64,000 bases of DNA from Ferruginibacter sp. Lineage in GTDB: Bacteria > Bacteroidota > Bacteroidia > Chitinophagales > Chitinophagaceae. The notes under the pieces are model-generated. The model searched no databases and was not told the DNA's origin. It saw only the letters and a program-made list of their open reading frames with translations. Of this stretch, positions 1-8,818 are shown one piece after another. The stretch lies in contig JABFRP010000002.1 in NCBI GenBank assembly GCA_013141115.1, forward strand, positions 1,352,647 through 1,416,646, written 5' to 3'. The translations under genes were made by a program, and so were the position numbers. Every line of letters starts with the position of its first letter. Within the stretch, counting starts at the first letter, position 1.

Positions 1-54
1 CCCAAATCCCAACACGAAACAGATTTTCCATAAACTTCTTTTCGCTATTTTTAA

Positions 55-3000
55 ATGGTGAAATATTTGCTGGTTTTTATTGTACTCCTACTCAACGGCA
101 TCGCCTATGGCCAAAATACTTTTCCGGCAGGTGTTGCCAATACTTATACTTTGGGTGAAAAAGAAGGGTATAACGGTTTTAATTATGCCGCTATATACCA
201 TGCTCCATCAGGCAAAGTATATACAAGAACGTACTATGGCGAAATAGCCATACACGGCAATAACTACAGTATTCCATTGCCTTCTATTTCTTTAGAAGGC
301 ACACAGGCGGGGTACTTTTATGAAGTAAATGAAAAAGAAATCTGGTACTACGATTCTAAAAGAATTGCTGTTATCCGTAATGATACCGTACAACGCATTA
401 TCCGCCTGCCGGAAGAAACTTTTTTTTATTCCGAATTCAACAAATCCCTTATTTACGTTTACAATAGAAAGGGCTATATTGATATCTATACCTTTTCAGG
501 AAATGAATTGGTTAAAAAATCTTCTTACCCGGCGTTAACAGCAAAGTTTTTCAATGCCATTTATCGCTTCGGTAAAAATATTTATACTGCCGCAGTTGAA
601 GGCGACTCCCTATTGATATATGAGCTAACACCTGAAACATTCCATTTTAAGCAAGTGGCTGTATATGCCACAGGCAAGGCAATTATTGTGCAATTTATAG
701 ATGCCCGCAATTTGATAGTACAACTTACAGATACTAAAACAACAACCTTTTGTGTTATAGAAAATGGCACACTTAAAAAACCACTTGAAGGCGAAAAATT
801 AAATAATATTTTTCCACTTAACACTGACTGCTATCCTTACGGATTAAAAAAAATGGGTGATAAATACAAACAGATTTTTAGCGTTACGCAACCAGAAGAA
901 AACAACCCTGTTTTTATTTCGCAGGATAACCCAAACCTGGTTGGTACAGAAAAACAATATGGTTCGTTTTACGCCAGCACGGGTAATAAACCTTTGCGCA
1001 TTTTTACCACTGTAAAAAAATATCCTTATATATTCCACAATAGCAGCGCCAATTCCATTTTTTCGCTCCAGCAAGATTATACCGGAGATATTTGGGCAGG
1101 CAGTTACAACGGCGGTATTTCCATTATTCATGATAATGTGGCAAGCCCGGTACCCAGTATAAAAAAAAGGATAACCAACGGCGGCTCTTCTTTTAAAAAA
1201 AATATGTACCTGATAGATGAGGGAATAGGAGGCGGATTATTTCGTGTTGATAAAAACGGGAACAATAATAAGCTTACTCAGGATGTGTTTGGCTTTTACA
1301 CTTACATTTCAAAAAATGGCAACTATTTTTACCTCGGCACTGGTGGTTACAATGGATTGTGGCAAACAACTACTGCCCAAATAGAAACTGGTAAACCCAA
1401 TTGGCATAAAATAGACAGCAGCAAAGGTGCCAATCTTTTAAACATTTTAACTATTACAGAAGATACACTTGGCCGCATTTGGTGTGGCCACCCAAAAAGA
1501 GGAATTCTTATTTACTATCCAGAAAAAGATATTGTTAAAACATGGTTAACAGATAAAAACGAAAGTCCCTTTGGTGCTTTTTCTTCTATCAGCGATACTA
1601 AAGGTACTGTATGGATGGGTAGTGGCGCAAACGGCCTTTGGTATTATAACGATTATAACAAAGAACCCTCGCCTCTTAACTGCAAAAGGATTAATCATCC
1701 CTTGTTGGCAAATAGTAAATCAATCACGGCCCTTACTCAATACAACAACTGGCTTGTTATTAGCGGTTACGATAAAATAATGTTGCTTAACCTGGATTCT
1801 TTTTATCAAAAAAATAAAATCATTCTCCGTTATCTTAACCCACAGGAAGCTGGCTTTACCTCATTTACTGAACAAAACACTTTACTAACTTCTAAAAAAG
1901 ACAGTACGGTTTGGTTTAGTACCAGCGATATGTTGTATCAATGGAATGTAAAAAAATGGTTAGGCTTACCTGCCTATAAAGTAACTGCTACTGTTTTTGT
2001 TCAATCAGGCAAAAACAGCACTGTTTTGCACAACAAAAAAAATAATTCGTTCAAACCTGGCTTTAATTCTTTCGATCTGCATGTGCGGTACTTAAGCCCG
2101 GACAATATGCCCAGATACAGCAGTGCTGCACTTATTAAAGATGGAGATTCATTGCAATTACCCGAACCATCTTTGCAAAATATTTACTCCATTAAAAATA
2201 TTAGTAGTGGCCGGTATCAATTTTTGCTGGAAATATATGAAGCAGATGGCAGCACCACACGTTACACTTACTCAATAACAATTAAAAAATACCTGTGGCA
2301 ACAATGGTGGTTTTGGGCTTTGCTTAGTGGTTTGGTTTCGGCGGTAATACTTTATTTGTATAATCTTAAACAAAAAAAACGGGTGGCCGAAGAAAAAGCA
2401 AAAACCGCTGCTGCCGAACTGCAATCTTTTAAAAGCGAGCAGGAAAAAAAATTAGCCAACCTGCAGTTGGTTACTTTAAGCAGCCAATTCAGGCCGCATT
2501 TTATTTTAAATGCATTAAACACCATTGGCGCCCAAATGGATGATAAGCCCGAAGCCGAAAGTGTATTAAGCCGCCTGGGCGAAAGTGTGAACCTTATTTT
2601 TAATCATGCCCAGCAACAAAAAATATTGCACCCGTTTAATAGCGAATGGCAATTGGTGCAAAATATTATACATATACACCGCCAGATGTATTTAAAACAA
2701 TTAACTACCAATTTACCTGATGCTGCAATAACAGATAACTATCAAAATATAAATGTACCGTTGGGCATTTTGCAAATACCTATTGAAAATGCTTTATTAC
2801 ATGGTTTAAGTAACAGGGAAAATGGCCCATGGAATTTATCTATTTCTATTAGCGAAAAAGAAAATTATATTGTAGTTAGCATTACCGATAATGGGGTGGG
2901 ACGAAAAAAATCGGCAACACTCAGCAACTTTACCAAACATGGTACTGGTACCAAAAACCTGAACGAGATTGTAGCTATCATTAATGCTACCAATACTGAA

Positions 3001-3105
3001 AAAATCAACATTACTTATACAGATGATATTTACAATGAAGCTGATAATAAATTTGGCACATCTGTACAAATTGAAATTCCTAAGCAACTAAATTATGGCA
3101 CCTAA
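55..3105 (+). CDS. LytS-type sensor histidine kinase with N-terminal propeller domain
   Basis: The product is 1016 aa. Residues 1-20 form a signal peptide (hydrophobic run ending in AYGQ), so the long N-terminal part should face the periplasm. That part carries repeated short stretches such as DIWAGSYNGGI, GRIWCGHP and GTVWMGSGANG, typical of two-component-regulator propeller blades, followed by a Y_Y_Y-like beta domain. One membrane helix lies near residues 748-767, then a coiled coil. The kinase core is of the LytS (His_kinase) type: phospho-acceptor His in QFRPHFILNALN near residue 815, N box IENALLHGL, and a C-terminal ATPase fold with DNGVGRKK. The gene overlaps the next regulator by 11 bp, so the two form a sensor/regulator pair. 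The ligand is unknown. Confidence 0.9.
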   Translation: MVKYLLVFIVLLLNGIAYGQNTFPAGVANTYTLGEKEGYNGFNYAAIYHAPSGKVYTRTYYGEIAIHGNNYSIPLPSISLEGTQAGYFYEVNEKEIWYYDSKRIAVIRNDTVQRIIRLPEETFFYSEFNKSLIYVYNRKGYIDIYTFSGNELVKKSSYPALTAKFFNAIYRFGKNIYTAAVEGDSLLIYELTPETFHFKQVAVYATGKAIIVQFIDARNLIVQLTDTKTTTFCVIENGTLKKPLEGEKLNNIFPLNTDCYPYGLKKMGDKYKQIFSVTQPEENNPVFISQDNPNLVGTEKQYGSFYASTGNKPLRIFTTVKKYPYIFHNSSANSIFSLQQDYTGDIWAGSYNGGISIIHDNVASPVPSIKKRITNGGSSFKKNMYLIDEGIGGGLFRVDKNGNNNKLTQDVFGFYTYISKNGNYFYLGTGGYNGLWQTTTAQIETGKPNWHKIDSSKGANLLNILTITEDTLGRIWCGHPKRGILIYYPEKDIVKTWLTDKNESPFGAFSSISDTKGTVWMGSGANGLWYYNDYNKEPSPLNCKRINHPLLANSKSITALTQYNNWLVISGYDKIMLLNLDSFYQKNKIILRYLNPQEAGFTSFTEQNTLLTSKKDSTVWFSTSDMLYQWNVKKWLGLPAYKVTATVFVQSGKNSTVLHNKKNNSFKPGFNSFDLHVRYLSPDNMPRYSSAALIKDGDSLQLPEPSLQNIYSIKNISSGRYQFLLEIYEADGSTTRYTYSITIKKYLWQQWWFWALLSGLVSAVILYLYNLKQKKRVAEEKAKTAAAELQSFKSEQEKKLANLQLVTLSSQFRPHFILNALNTIGAQMDDKPEAESVLSRLGESVNLIFNHAQQQKILHPFNSEWQLVQNIIHIHRQMYLKQLTTNLPDAAITDNYQNINVPLGILQIPIENALLHGLSNRENGPWNLSISISEKENYIVVSITDNGVGRKKSATLSNFTKHGTGTKNLNEIVAIINATNTEKINITYTDDIYNEADNKFGTSVQIEIPKQLNYGT

Positions 3106-3855
3106 TAAGTTTACTTACCTCGTTATTGAAAATGCGCCTGATGTGTGCGAAGGTATTATCAGGCGTATGAATAAATTTGAGAACTGGCAAACGCTGGGTT
3201 ATTGTGTGGGTGTAAAAGAAGCTGTTGAAAAAATAACCTTTGCCAAACCTAACTTACTTTATCTGGATTGGAGCCTGAACGGGGGCAGTGCGTTTGAAAT
3301 TTTACAGCAGGTTCAAAATTTACCAATGTATAATCCGTATATCATTTTTAATACAGGGTTTCAAAAAGATAATCCGGAAATACCGCAGGAAATTATTAAT
3401 AAATATAAAGTTGATAAATACTTAGTAAAACCATTGTGGGAAAATTTGCGCAATAACCTGGGTCAATACTTACAGGAAGCTGAAGAAAAAGCGGCACAAC
3501 CGGATACAAAGAAAAATTTAGTGTGGATTGAAAACGATAAAAAAAATAAAGTGCTGGTTGATATGGAAAAGATTATTTGTATTTGTCAGCATCCATCAGA
3601 ACCAAGATGTAGAATTATCTATTTAGCTAATAAAGAAAATGAAATTACCGTTCCTTGCAATGGCAAAAAATACATATTTTATTAAAAGAAAATAAAATTG
3701 ATTTTTTTATCACTAAAAACAGAGGTCATTTAGTTGTAAAGGAATATATTGAAAAATTTGAAAAGCCCTTCGTGCGGCTCCGTGGTTTAACCGCTTTTAA
3801 AATTGACGTGGTTAAAGAAAGTATTAAAGATTTTGAACTATGGTTAATGAGTTAG
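3095..3855 (+). CDS. LytTR-family response regulator, frameshifted
   Basis: The ATG lies inside the end of the sensor kinase gene. The first reading frame (3095-3685, 196 aa) holds a receiver domain with the phospho-acceptor Asp near residue 58 (LLYLDWSLNGG) and the conserved Lys in KYLVKPLW. It then enters a LytTR DNA-binding domain that stops early at 3683-3685. The rest of that domain, including FVRLRGLTAFKIDVVKE, continues in another frame up to 3855. The break is at the run of six A at 3665-3670: one more A would join the frames as NGKKIHILLKE. As written, the DNA-binding domain is truncated. This may be a sequencing error, a real loss of function, or slippage on the A run. The family assignment is secure; the state of the gene is not. 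Confidence 0.8.
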
Positions 3856-3895
3856 TATTTAGTTTCGGCTGCAAATCTCATTATCCTAACCCATT

Positions 3896-3927
3896 TTTGT
3901 TTTACCCATCTTTAAAATTTACTTTTG
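3896..3927 (+). promoter_or_regulatory. Bacteroidota-type promoter for the aminotransferase gene
   Basis: TTTG at 3896-3899 and TACTTTTG at 3920-3927 match the Bacteroidota -33 (TTG) and -7 (TAnnTTTG) elements with 20 bp between them. The start codon at 3948 lies 20 bp downstream, leaving a short leader. Confidence 0.65.
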
Positions 3928-3947
3928 CCCCCTAATTGTATACCAAC

Positions 3948-5213
3948 ATGAGTGCAAATAAATTCAGCCAGCTTGCCCAAACTTTAATAGGATCAGAAAT
4001 TGTAAGTCTTGGTGCAGTAATTAAAGAAAAAATAAAACAGGGCAATAAAATTTATAATTATACCATTGGCGATTTTGACGCTGCTGTTTTTCCCATTCCG
4101 CAAGAGTTGGAAAATGAAATTGTTGAAGCGTATAAAAAACGTAATACAACTTATCCGCCAGCAGATGGTATTGCTGAATTGCGTGAAGCAGTTTCAAAAT
4201 TTATTGGTGAAAGAGAAGGTTTGCAATATGCTACTGACGAAATATTAATTGCTGCCGGTGGCAGGCCACTTATTTATGCGGCCTTCAGGGCAATAGTTGA
4301 TAAAGGCGATAAAGTAATTTACCCGGTACCCAGCTGGAACAATAATCATTATGTACACTTTACCGAAGGTGAACATATCTTGATTGAAAGTAAGCTGGAA
4401 AATAATTTTATGCCAACAGCAGAAGAAATAAAACCACATATAAAAGGTGCTGCATTATTAGCATTGTGCTCTCCTTTAAATCCAACAGGTACTACATTTA
4501 CTAGAAAAGAACTTTCGGCAATTTGCGAATTAGTGATTGCTGAAAATGAGCAACGTGGTGCAGACGAAAAAAAATTATACTTATTATACGATCAGATTTA
4601 CTGGACATTAACTTTTGGTGAAACTGAACATTATAACCCGGTTTCTCTACACCCAAAAATGAAAGATTACACTATTTTCATTGACGGAATAAGCAAAGCT
4701 TTTGCTGCTACAGGTGTTAGAGTTGGCTGGAGTATGGGACCTGCCGATTTAATTAATAAGATGAAAGCCATTAACAGCCATGTAGGTGCATGGGCACCAA
4801 TGGCAGAACAAAATGCCGTTGCCAATTACTTAGGGCAAACGCAGAATATTGATAGCTATTTTAAAACTTTTAAAGGTGCAATTGAAGAGCGCTTACATAA
4901 AATTTACAATGGCTTTATTCAATTAAAAAAAGAAGGTTTTAGTGTTGATGCGGTAACGCCACAGGCAGCTATCTATCTTACAGTACAAATAAATTTAGTG
5001 GGTAAAAAAACTACCGAAGGAAAAACCCTGGCTACTCAAGCTGATGTAACAGCTTATATTTTAGATGAGGCAAAAATTGCTATTGTTCCTTTTTATGCAT
5101 TTGGAGCAAGTAAGAGCAGCAATTGGTACAGGCTAAGTATTGGCACCTGTAAAACAGAAGAGATTAATGAAATGCTGAAGAAGTTGAAGATTGCTTTAAC
5201 AATGTTAAGCTAA
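3948..5213 (+). CDS. Class I PLP-dependent aminotransferase (aspartate aminotransferase-like)
   Basis: A fold-type I aminotransferase of 421 aa. Visible marks are AAGGRPLIYAAFRAI (cofactor-binding start of the large domain), SPLNPTG (substrate/PLP loop), LLYDQIYW (Asp and Tyr contacting PLP) and the Schiff-base Lys in DGISKAFAATGVRVGW. The small domain ends with RLSIGTCK, where the Arg probably binds the substrate carboxylate. I chose the ATG at 3948 (MSANKFSQ) over an in-frame TTG at 3936 because the TTG falls at the expected transcription start of the promoter just upstream. It stands alone, after the LytTR gene and before a small gene on the opposite strand. The amino-acid substrate cannot be fixed from sequence; the aspartate/aromatic type is the closest family. 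Confidence 0.85.
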   Translation: MSANKFSQLAQTLIGSEIVSLGAVIKEKIKQGNKIYNYTIGDFDAAVFPIPQELENEIVEAYKKRNTTYPPADGIAELREAVSKFIGEREGLQYATDEILIAAGGRPLIYAAFRAIVDKGDKVIYPVPSWNNNHYVHFTEGEHILIESKLENNFMPTAEEIKPHIKGAALLALCSPLNPTGTTFTRKELSAICELVIAENEQRGADEKKLYLLYDQIYWTLTFGETEHYNPVSLHPKMKDYTIFIDGISKAFAATGVRVGWSMGPADLINKMKAINSHVGAWAPMAEQNAVANYLGQTQNIDSYFKTFKGAIEERLHKIYNGFIQLKKEGFSVDAVTPQAAIYLTVQINLVGKKTTEGKTLATQADVTAYILDEAKIAIVPFYAFGASKSSNWYRLSIGTCKTEEINEMLKKLKIALTMLS

Positions 5214-5220
5214 GCAAAAA

Positions 5221-5469
5221 TCAATTCTTACAATTTAAAAACACAAATGGATTTAATTCCCGCTGACGAATGATGGTGGAAATTTGTTTGGGTGTGTTAA
5301 AAATTTTGTACTTGTTTACATCAATTACTTCGTGGGCTGTAACGATGTTGTCTAGGCTTTCAACCGTATACAATATGCCATGCAGCATTTCTACTTCATG
5401 CTCTATTGCTTGGGGAGTCATTAACTCCTGGTTGAACAGTACCAGTAAATCCCGGTTTGAGTTGTTCAT
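5221..5469 (-). CDS. Small hypothetical protein
   Basis: An 82 aa ORF on the minus strand, starting with ATG. The product (MNNSNRDLLVLFNQELM...) is a soluble, mostly helical, acidic protein without signal peptide or cysteine motif. I do not recognise a family. It lies 35 bp downstream of a small lipoprotein gene on the same strand, so the two may be co-transcribed. A 101 aa ORF on the plus strand covers the same bases, but it has no sensible composition and runs across the lipoprotein gene, so I prefer the minus-strand reading. Confidence 0.5.
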   Translation of the reverse strand: MNNSNRDLLVLFNQELMTPQAIEHEVEMLHGILYTVESLDNIVTAHEVIDVNKYKIFNTPKQISTIIRQRELNPFVFLNCKN

Positions 5470-5504
5470 AAAAGAAATTGGGGTTATTCATCATTACTTA
5501 CCGC

Positions 5505-5630
5505 TCAATAACCAATCATCCCTGTTTTGCTTGGGCACCCACATTGTCCCTTCTTTGAAGAAGAGCATCCTGTAGTTACCAAACTAACAATCACCATAAG
5601 TAATAATGTAATTTTAAATAGCTTTTTCAT
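5505..5630 (-). CDS. Very small lipoprotein (41 aa) with CGCP...GMIGY tail
   Basis: Read directly from the minus strand: ATG at 5630, stop TGA ending at 5505. The product begins MKKLFKITLLLMVIVSLV and has a clear lipobox, TTGC. The mature part is only about 20 residues, with two further cysteines in QCGCPSKTGMIGY. A signal sequence plus lipobox in frame with a short Cys-rich tail makes a real gene likely despite its size. The mature peptide would be lipid-anchored in the envelope. Its role is unknown. It precedes the 82 aa hypothetical gene on the same strand and is divergent from the glycosyltransferase gene that starts 56 bp away. Confidence 0.7.
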   Translation of the reverse strand: MKKLFKITLLLMVIVSLVTTGCSSSKKGQCGCPSKTGMIGY

Positions 5631-5685
5631 CGTAATAGATTACTAAAGTTAAACTATTTTCACATTAATTTATTGTTTTCTTAAA

Positions 5686-6801
5686 ATGAAATTTGAAAAT
5701 ATTAACATAGGGCATGGTAAAAGGCGAATACTTGTAGCCCCGCTGGATTGGGGTTTGGGCCATGCCACACGTTGTATTCCAATAATTTACACTCTTATTG
5801 ATCTGGATTTTGAAGTGATAATAGCAGCGGATGGGCCCGTAAAAATTTTACTGCAAAAGGAGTTTCCCAATGTGGTTTTTACGGCGCTAAAAGGCTACAA
5901 TATCCGGTATACCAGCAATAGTTTTTGGTTTCCTCTAAAATTAGCTTTGCAATTTCCCAAAATATTATACCGTATCTGGTACGAAAATTTATGGCTAAAA
6001 AAAACGATTACTGCTTATAATATTACCGCTGTAATATCTGATAACCGTATGGGTTTATACAATTCAAAAACACCTTGTATATACATTACACACCAGTTAA
6101 AAATAAAAACCGGTAATCGCTTTACTGAGTGGGTAGCTCAACAAATGCATTATTTTTTTATAAATAAATTCAGTTGCTGCTGGGTTCCTGATAATGCATC
6201 AGCCAATAACATTGCCGGAGCTTTATCGCATCCTGAAATTTTACCTGCAGCCCCAGTAAAATACATTGGCCCATTATCAAGGTTTGAAAAAATTCCGGTT
6301 GAAAAAAAATACGATCTGCTGATTATTCTTTCCGGACCAGAGCCACAGCGAACAATATTTGAAACACTACTGATAAAAGAATTAAAAACTTTTAATGGAA
6401 CAGGTTTATTGGTTAGAGGCCTTCCGGGAAATACAGAAACAGATGCGTTAGTTTTTAATGATGAAAACAAAATACCGGTATACAATCATCTTACTGCGGC
6501 TGAATTGAACAAAGCTATTCAACAGGCTGATATGGTGATTAGCAGAAGCGGCTACACTACGGTTATGGATTTAGTAAAACTGCAGCAAAAAGCCATTCTT
6601 GTGGCCACACCTGGCCAAACAGAACAGGAATACGTTGCTGAATATCTGATGAAGCAAAATATGTTTTTCAGCGTTGCACAAAAAGATTTTTCACTAAGTG
6701 AAGCCTTACAAAAATCAGCCGGTTTTTATTTTACAACACTTCCTGTTTTACAAGATCAGTATAAAAACGTGATCAAAGAATTTACGCAACACCTTAGGTA
6801 A
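5686..6801 (+). CDS. MurG/GT28-like glycosyltransferase
   Basis: A 371 aa GT-B-fold glycosyltransferase. The N-terminal half opens with RRILVAPLDWGLGHATRCIPII, the glycine-rich donor/acceptor loop with the His of GHATR, typical of MurG-like UDP-sugar transferases. The C-terminal half has LLIILSGPEPQRT, then QADMVISRSGYTTVMDLV and KAILVATPGQTEQEYVAEYL, the nucleotide-sugar binding segment of the GT28 C-terminal domain. There is no signal peptide, so it should act on the cytoplasmic face of the membrane. It is not MurG itself: the spacing differs and no cell-wall genes are nearby. Its neighbour is a convergent GT2 gene, so a glycan or glycolipid role is plausible. The substrate is unknown. Confidence 0.8.
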   Translation: MKFENINIGHGKRRILVAPLDWGLGHATRCIPIIYTLIDLDFEVIIAADGPVKILLQKEFPNVVFTALKGYNIRYTSNSFWFPLKLALQFPKILYRIWYENLWLKKTITAYNITAVISDNRMGLYNSKTPCIYITHQLKIKTGNRFTEWVAQQMHYFFINKFSCCWVPDNASANNIAGALSHPEILPAAPVKYIGPLSRFEKIPVEKKYDLLIILSGPEPQRTIFETLLIKELKTFNGTGLLVRGLPGNTETDALVFNDENKIPVYNHLTAAELNKAIQQADMVISRSGYTTVMDLVKLQQKAILVATPGQTEQEYVAEYLMKQNMFFSVAQKDFSLSEALQKSAGFYFTTLPVLQDQYKNVIKEFTQHLR

Positions 6802-6809
6802 ATCAATTT

Positions 6810-8753
6810 TTACCAGCTTAGATATTTATAGCCTCTTACTATTTTTTTAAAATCTGTTGCGGCAGAATAATAAGTAGCGTACCACTCGTCGGAGAGAATT
6901 AAACTTTCTATTGGTAAATCGTTAACTGCCACGGGCAATGTGGTGGAAGTTAGTATACCTTTTTTTATCCCCGGTAATTTATCAGAAGGTACTGCATAAC
7001 CTATCCAGGTTTTTTGCATCAATAAAACAAAAAAAACATTTTTAAAAAACCGAAATGGCCTTTTTTGAGTTATAAAATGAATTGGAAAAGTTAGTATAAA
7101 AAGAAGGGCTACAACAAAATCAAGAAGATTTTTGTTTCTTTTATTTACAGGCCTGGTTATAGTATATTTATTGGTTGCCGTTACATATTCTCCACTTACA
7201 TCTTTGCTATCACTACCCACAAAACTGCTGCTTCCCGATGCATGAAATTTATTACTAACGCCGGGTGGCAACTCCTGTACTGCAGCAATTATTTCTTTAA
7301 AAGTTAAAATGTCTTCGCAAAAAATAATTTCTTTTACCGGGTACATTTTAATAAGATGATTTAACTGATGAATGCTGCCCAATGCTTTACTGCTGCTGGT
7401 TAAACTATCATTAACCCTACCCAAAACCTTTTCGGGCATACCCGCTTTATGCATAAGCGCCGTAACGTTTACAAAATCGTTTTCGCCTGCAACAACAATG
7501 GTTTGCCTGTAGCCATCTTCGTCTTCTATTTTGCTTAGCAAATTCCATTTTACAAATACCTGCCGCAACATACTCATTACTATAAACGCCATTACTATAC
7601 CAAACAATAATATTCCCCTGGAAAATCTAACACTTTCGGGCAGTAACGCATAGCCGCTTAACAACACCAGTGCAGCCATTGCAGTGGAACGGTTTAGTTG
7701 CGACTGTTTATATCCCTTATCGTACAAACCAGAATAATAGGATGCGATTAAAAACATAATAGAAAAAACAGGAAACGCTATGATGAGCATATTAGGCGAA
7801 TAATTAACCTCCTGCCTTATAAAATTATTCCACAAATATTTTATACACCAGAAGCTCATAAAAATAATTGCAGCATCTAAAAGCGGCAACCCGATTTTTT
7901 TAAAAAGCTTACCAAGCAGCGCCAGTATAGCTCTTAAAAAAATACCGGTATGAATTAAAAAATTAAAAATGCCGGCCCTGCCACCACTATAATGCTTATT
8001 TACAAACAGGCTCATGGCACTGTAAAACATACGCACATAATTAAGGCTGCCCTTCTTGGTGCTTTCTCCTTTAAAATGTATGATGGTACTTTCGGCAAAG
8101 TAATAATTTTTATAGCCGGCTTTTTGTATACGGTAGCTCAGGTCTACATCTTCGCCATACATAAAAAAAGTATCATCAAAGCTTCCTGTTTTATCCAGCA
8201 CTTTTCCGGGTATCATCATATAAGCACCGGCAAGCACATCCACTTCGTGATTTTCTTTTTCGGATAAATGCCCCAAATGATAACGGGCAAAAATTTTAGA
8301 ATGCGGAAATAATTTAGTGAATCCTGATAGCTTAAACAACGATGTTAGTGGAGATGGAAAAGCTCTTTTACTTTCCTTTAAAAATTTTCCTGTGCCATCA
8401 ATCATCCGGATACCTAAAGCACCTGCGTTGGGGTGTGATTCAAAAAAACTGATGCAACTTTCAAGGCAGTCTTCGGGTACAATAGTATCGGGGTTTAAAA
8501 ACAGTATATAATTTCCCTTTGCCTGATACAGTGCCTGGTTATTGGCTTTTGCAAAACCAACGTTCACGCTATTCCAGGTAAAATGTACCAACGGAAACTT
8601 TGGTGATAAAAACTCTTTACTGCCATCTGTAGAATTATTATCCACCACTATTATTTCTGCCTCAATATTTTTACACGCCTTTAGCACCGAGCAAAGGCAT
8701 TGCTCCAAAAAATACTTTACGTTGTAGTTTACTATAATAACTGATAATTGCAC
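6810..8753 (-). CDS. GT2 glycosyltransferase fused to a membrane/Rossmann module like an initiating sugar transferase
   Basis: The product is 647 aa and starts with GTG. Residues 1-250 are a WbbL/rhamnosyltransferase-like GT2 domain: LSVIIVNYNVKYFLEQCL, the DXD-like FLNPDTIVPED, and DDTFFMYGEDVDLSYRIQKAGY. Several membrane helices follow (about 270-400), then a Rossmann-like region (RQTIVVAGENDFVNVTAL) similar to the CoA_binding_3 domain of polyprenyl-phosphate sugar transferases. A C-terminal hydrophobic part (LLDFVVALLFILTFPIHF, TWIGYA) resembles the start of the bacterial sugar-transferase domain but is too short to hold a full catalytic core. The whole is probably membrane-bound and builds a surface polysaccharide. 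Whether the C-terminal half is catalytic or only an anchor is unclear. Confidence 0.75.
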   Translation of the reverse strand: MQLSVIIVNYNVKYFLEQCLCSVLKACKNIEAEIIVVDNNSTDGSKEFLSPKFPLVHFTWNSVNVGFAKANNQALYQAKGNYILFLNPDTIVPEDCLESCISFFESHPNAGALGIRMIDGTGKFLKESKRAFPSPLTSLFKLSGFTKLFPHSKIFARYHLGHLSEKENHEVDVLAGAYMMIPGKVLDKTGSFDDTFFMYGEDVDLSYRIQKAGYKNYYFAESTIIHFKGESTKKGSLNYVRMFYSAMSLFVNKHYSGGRAGIFNFLIHTGIFLRAILALLGKLFKKIGLPLLDAAIIFMSFWCIKYLWNNFIRQEVNYSPNMLIIAFPVFSIMFLIASYYSGLYDKGYKQSQLNRSTAMAALVLLSGYALLPESVRFSRGILLFGIVMAFIVMSMLRQVFVKWNLLSKIEDEDGYRQTIVVAGENDFVNVTALMHKAGMPEKVLGRVNDSLTSSSKALGSIHQLNHLIKMYPVKEIIFCEDILTFKEIIAAVQELPPGVSNKFHASGSSSFVGSDSKDVSGEYVTATNKYTITRPVNKRNKNLLDFVVALLFILTFPIHFITQKRPFRFFKNVFFVLLMQKTWIGYAVPSDKLPGIKKGILTSTTLPVAVNDLPIESLILSDEWYATYYSAATDFKKIVRGYKYLSW

Positions 8754-8818
8754 TTACGGTAAGTTATAGCCTGCGAAATACGATTTTTTATTTCATTATT
8801 CAAAATATAGATGTGTTG

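Noticed and set aside
5270..5575. A 101 aa plus-strand ORF over the two small minus-strand genes
   Set aside because: It crosses both a lipoprotein gene with a clear lipobox and the 82 aa ORF, and its translation has no recognisable pattern or upstream signals.
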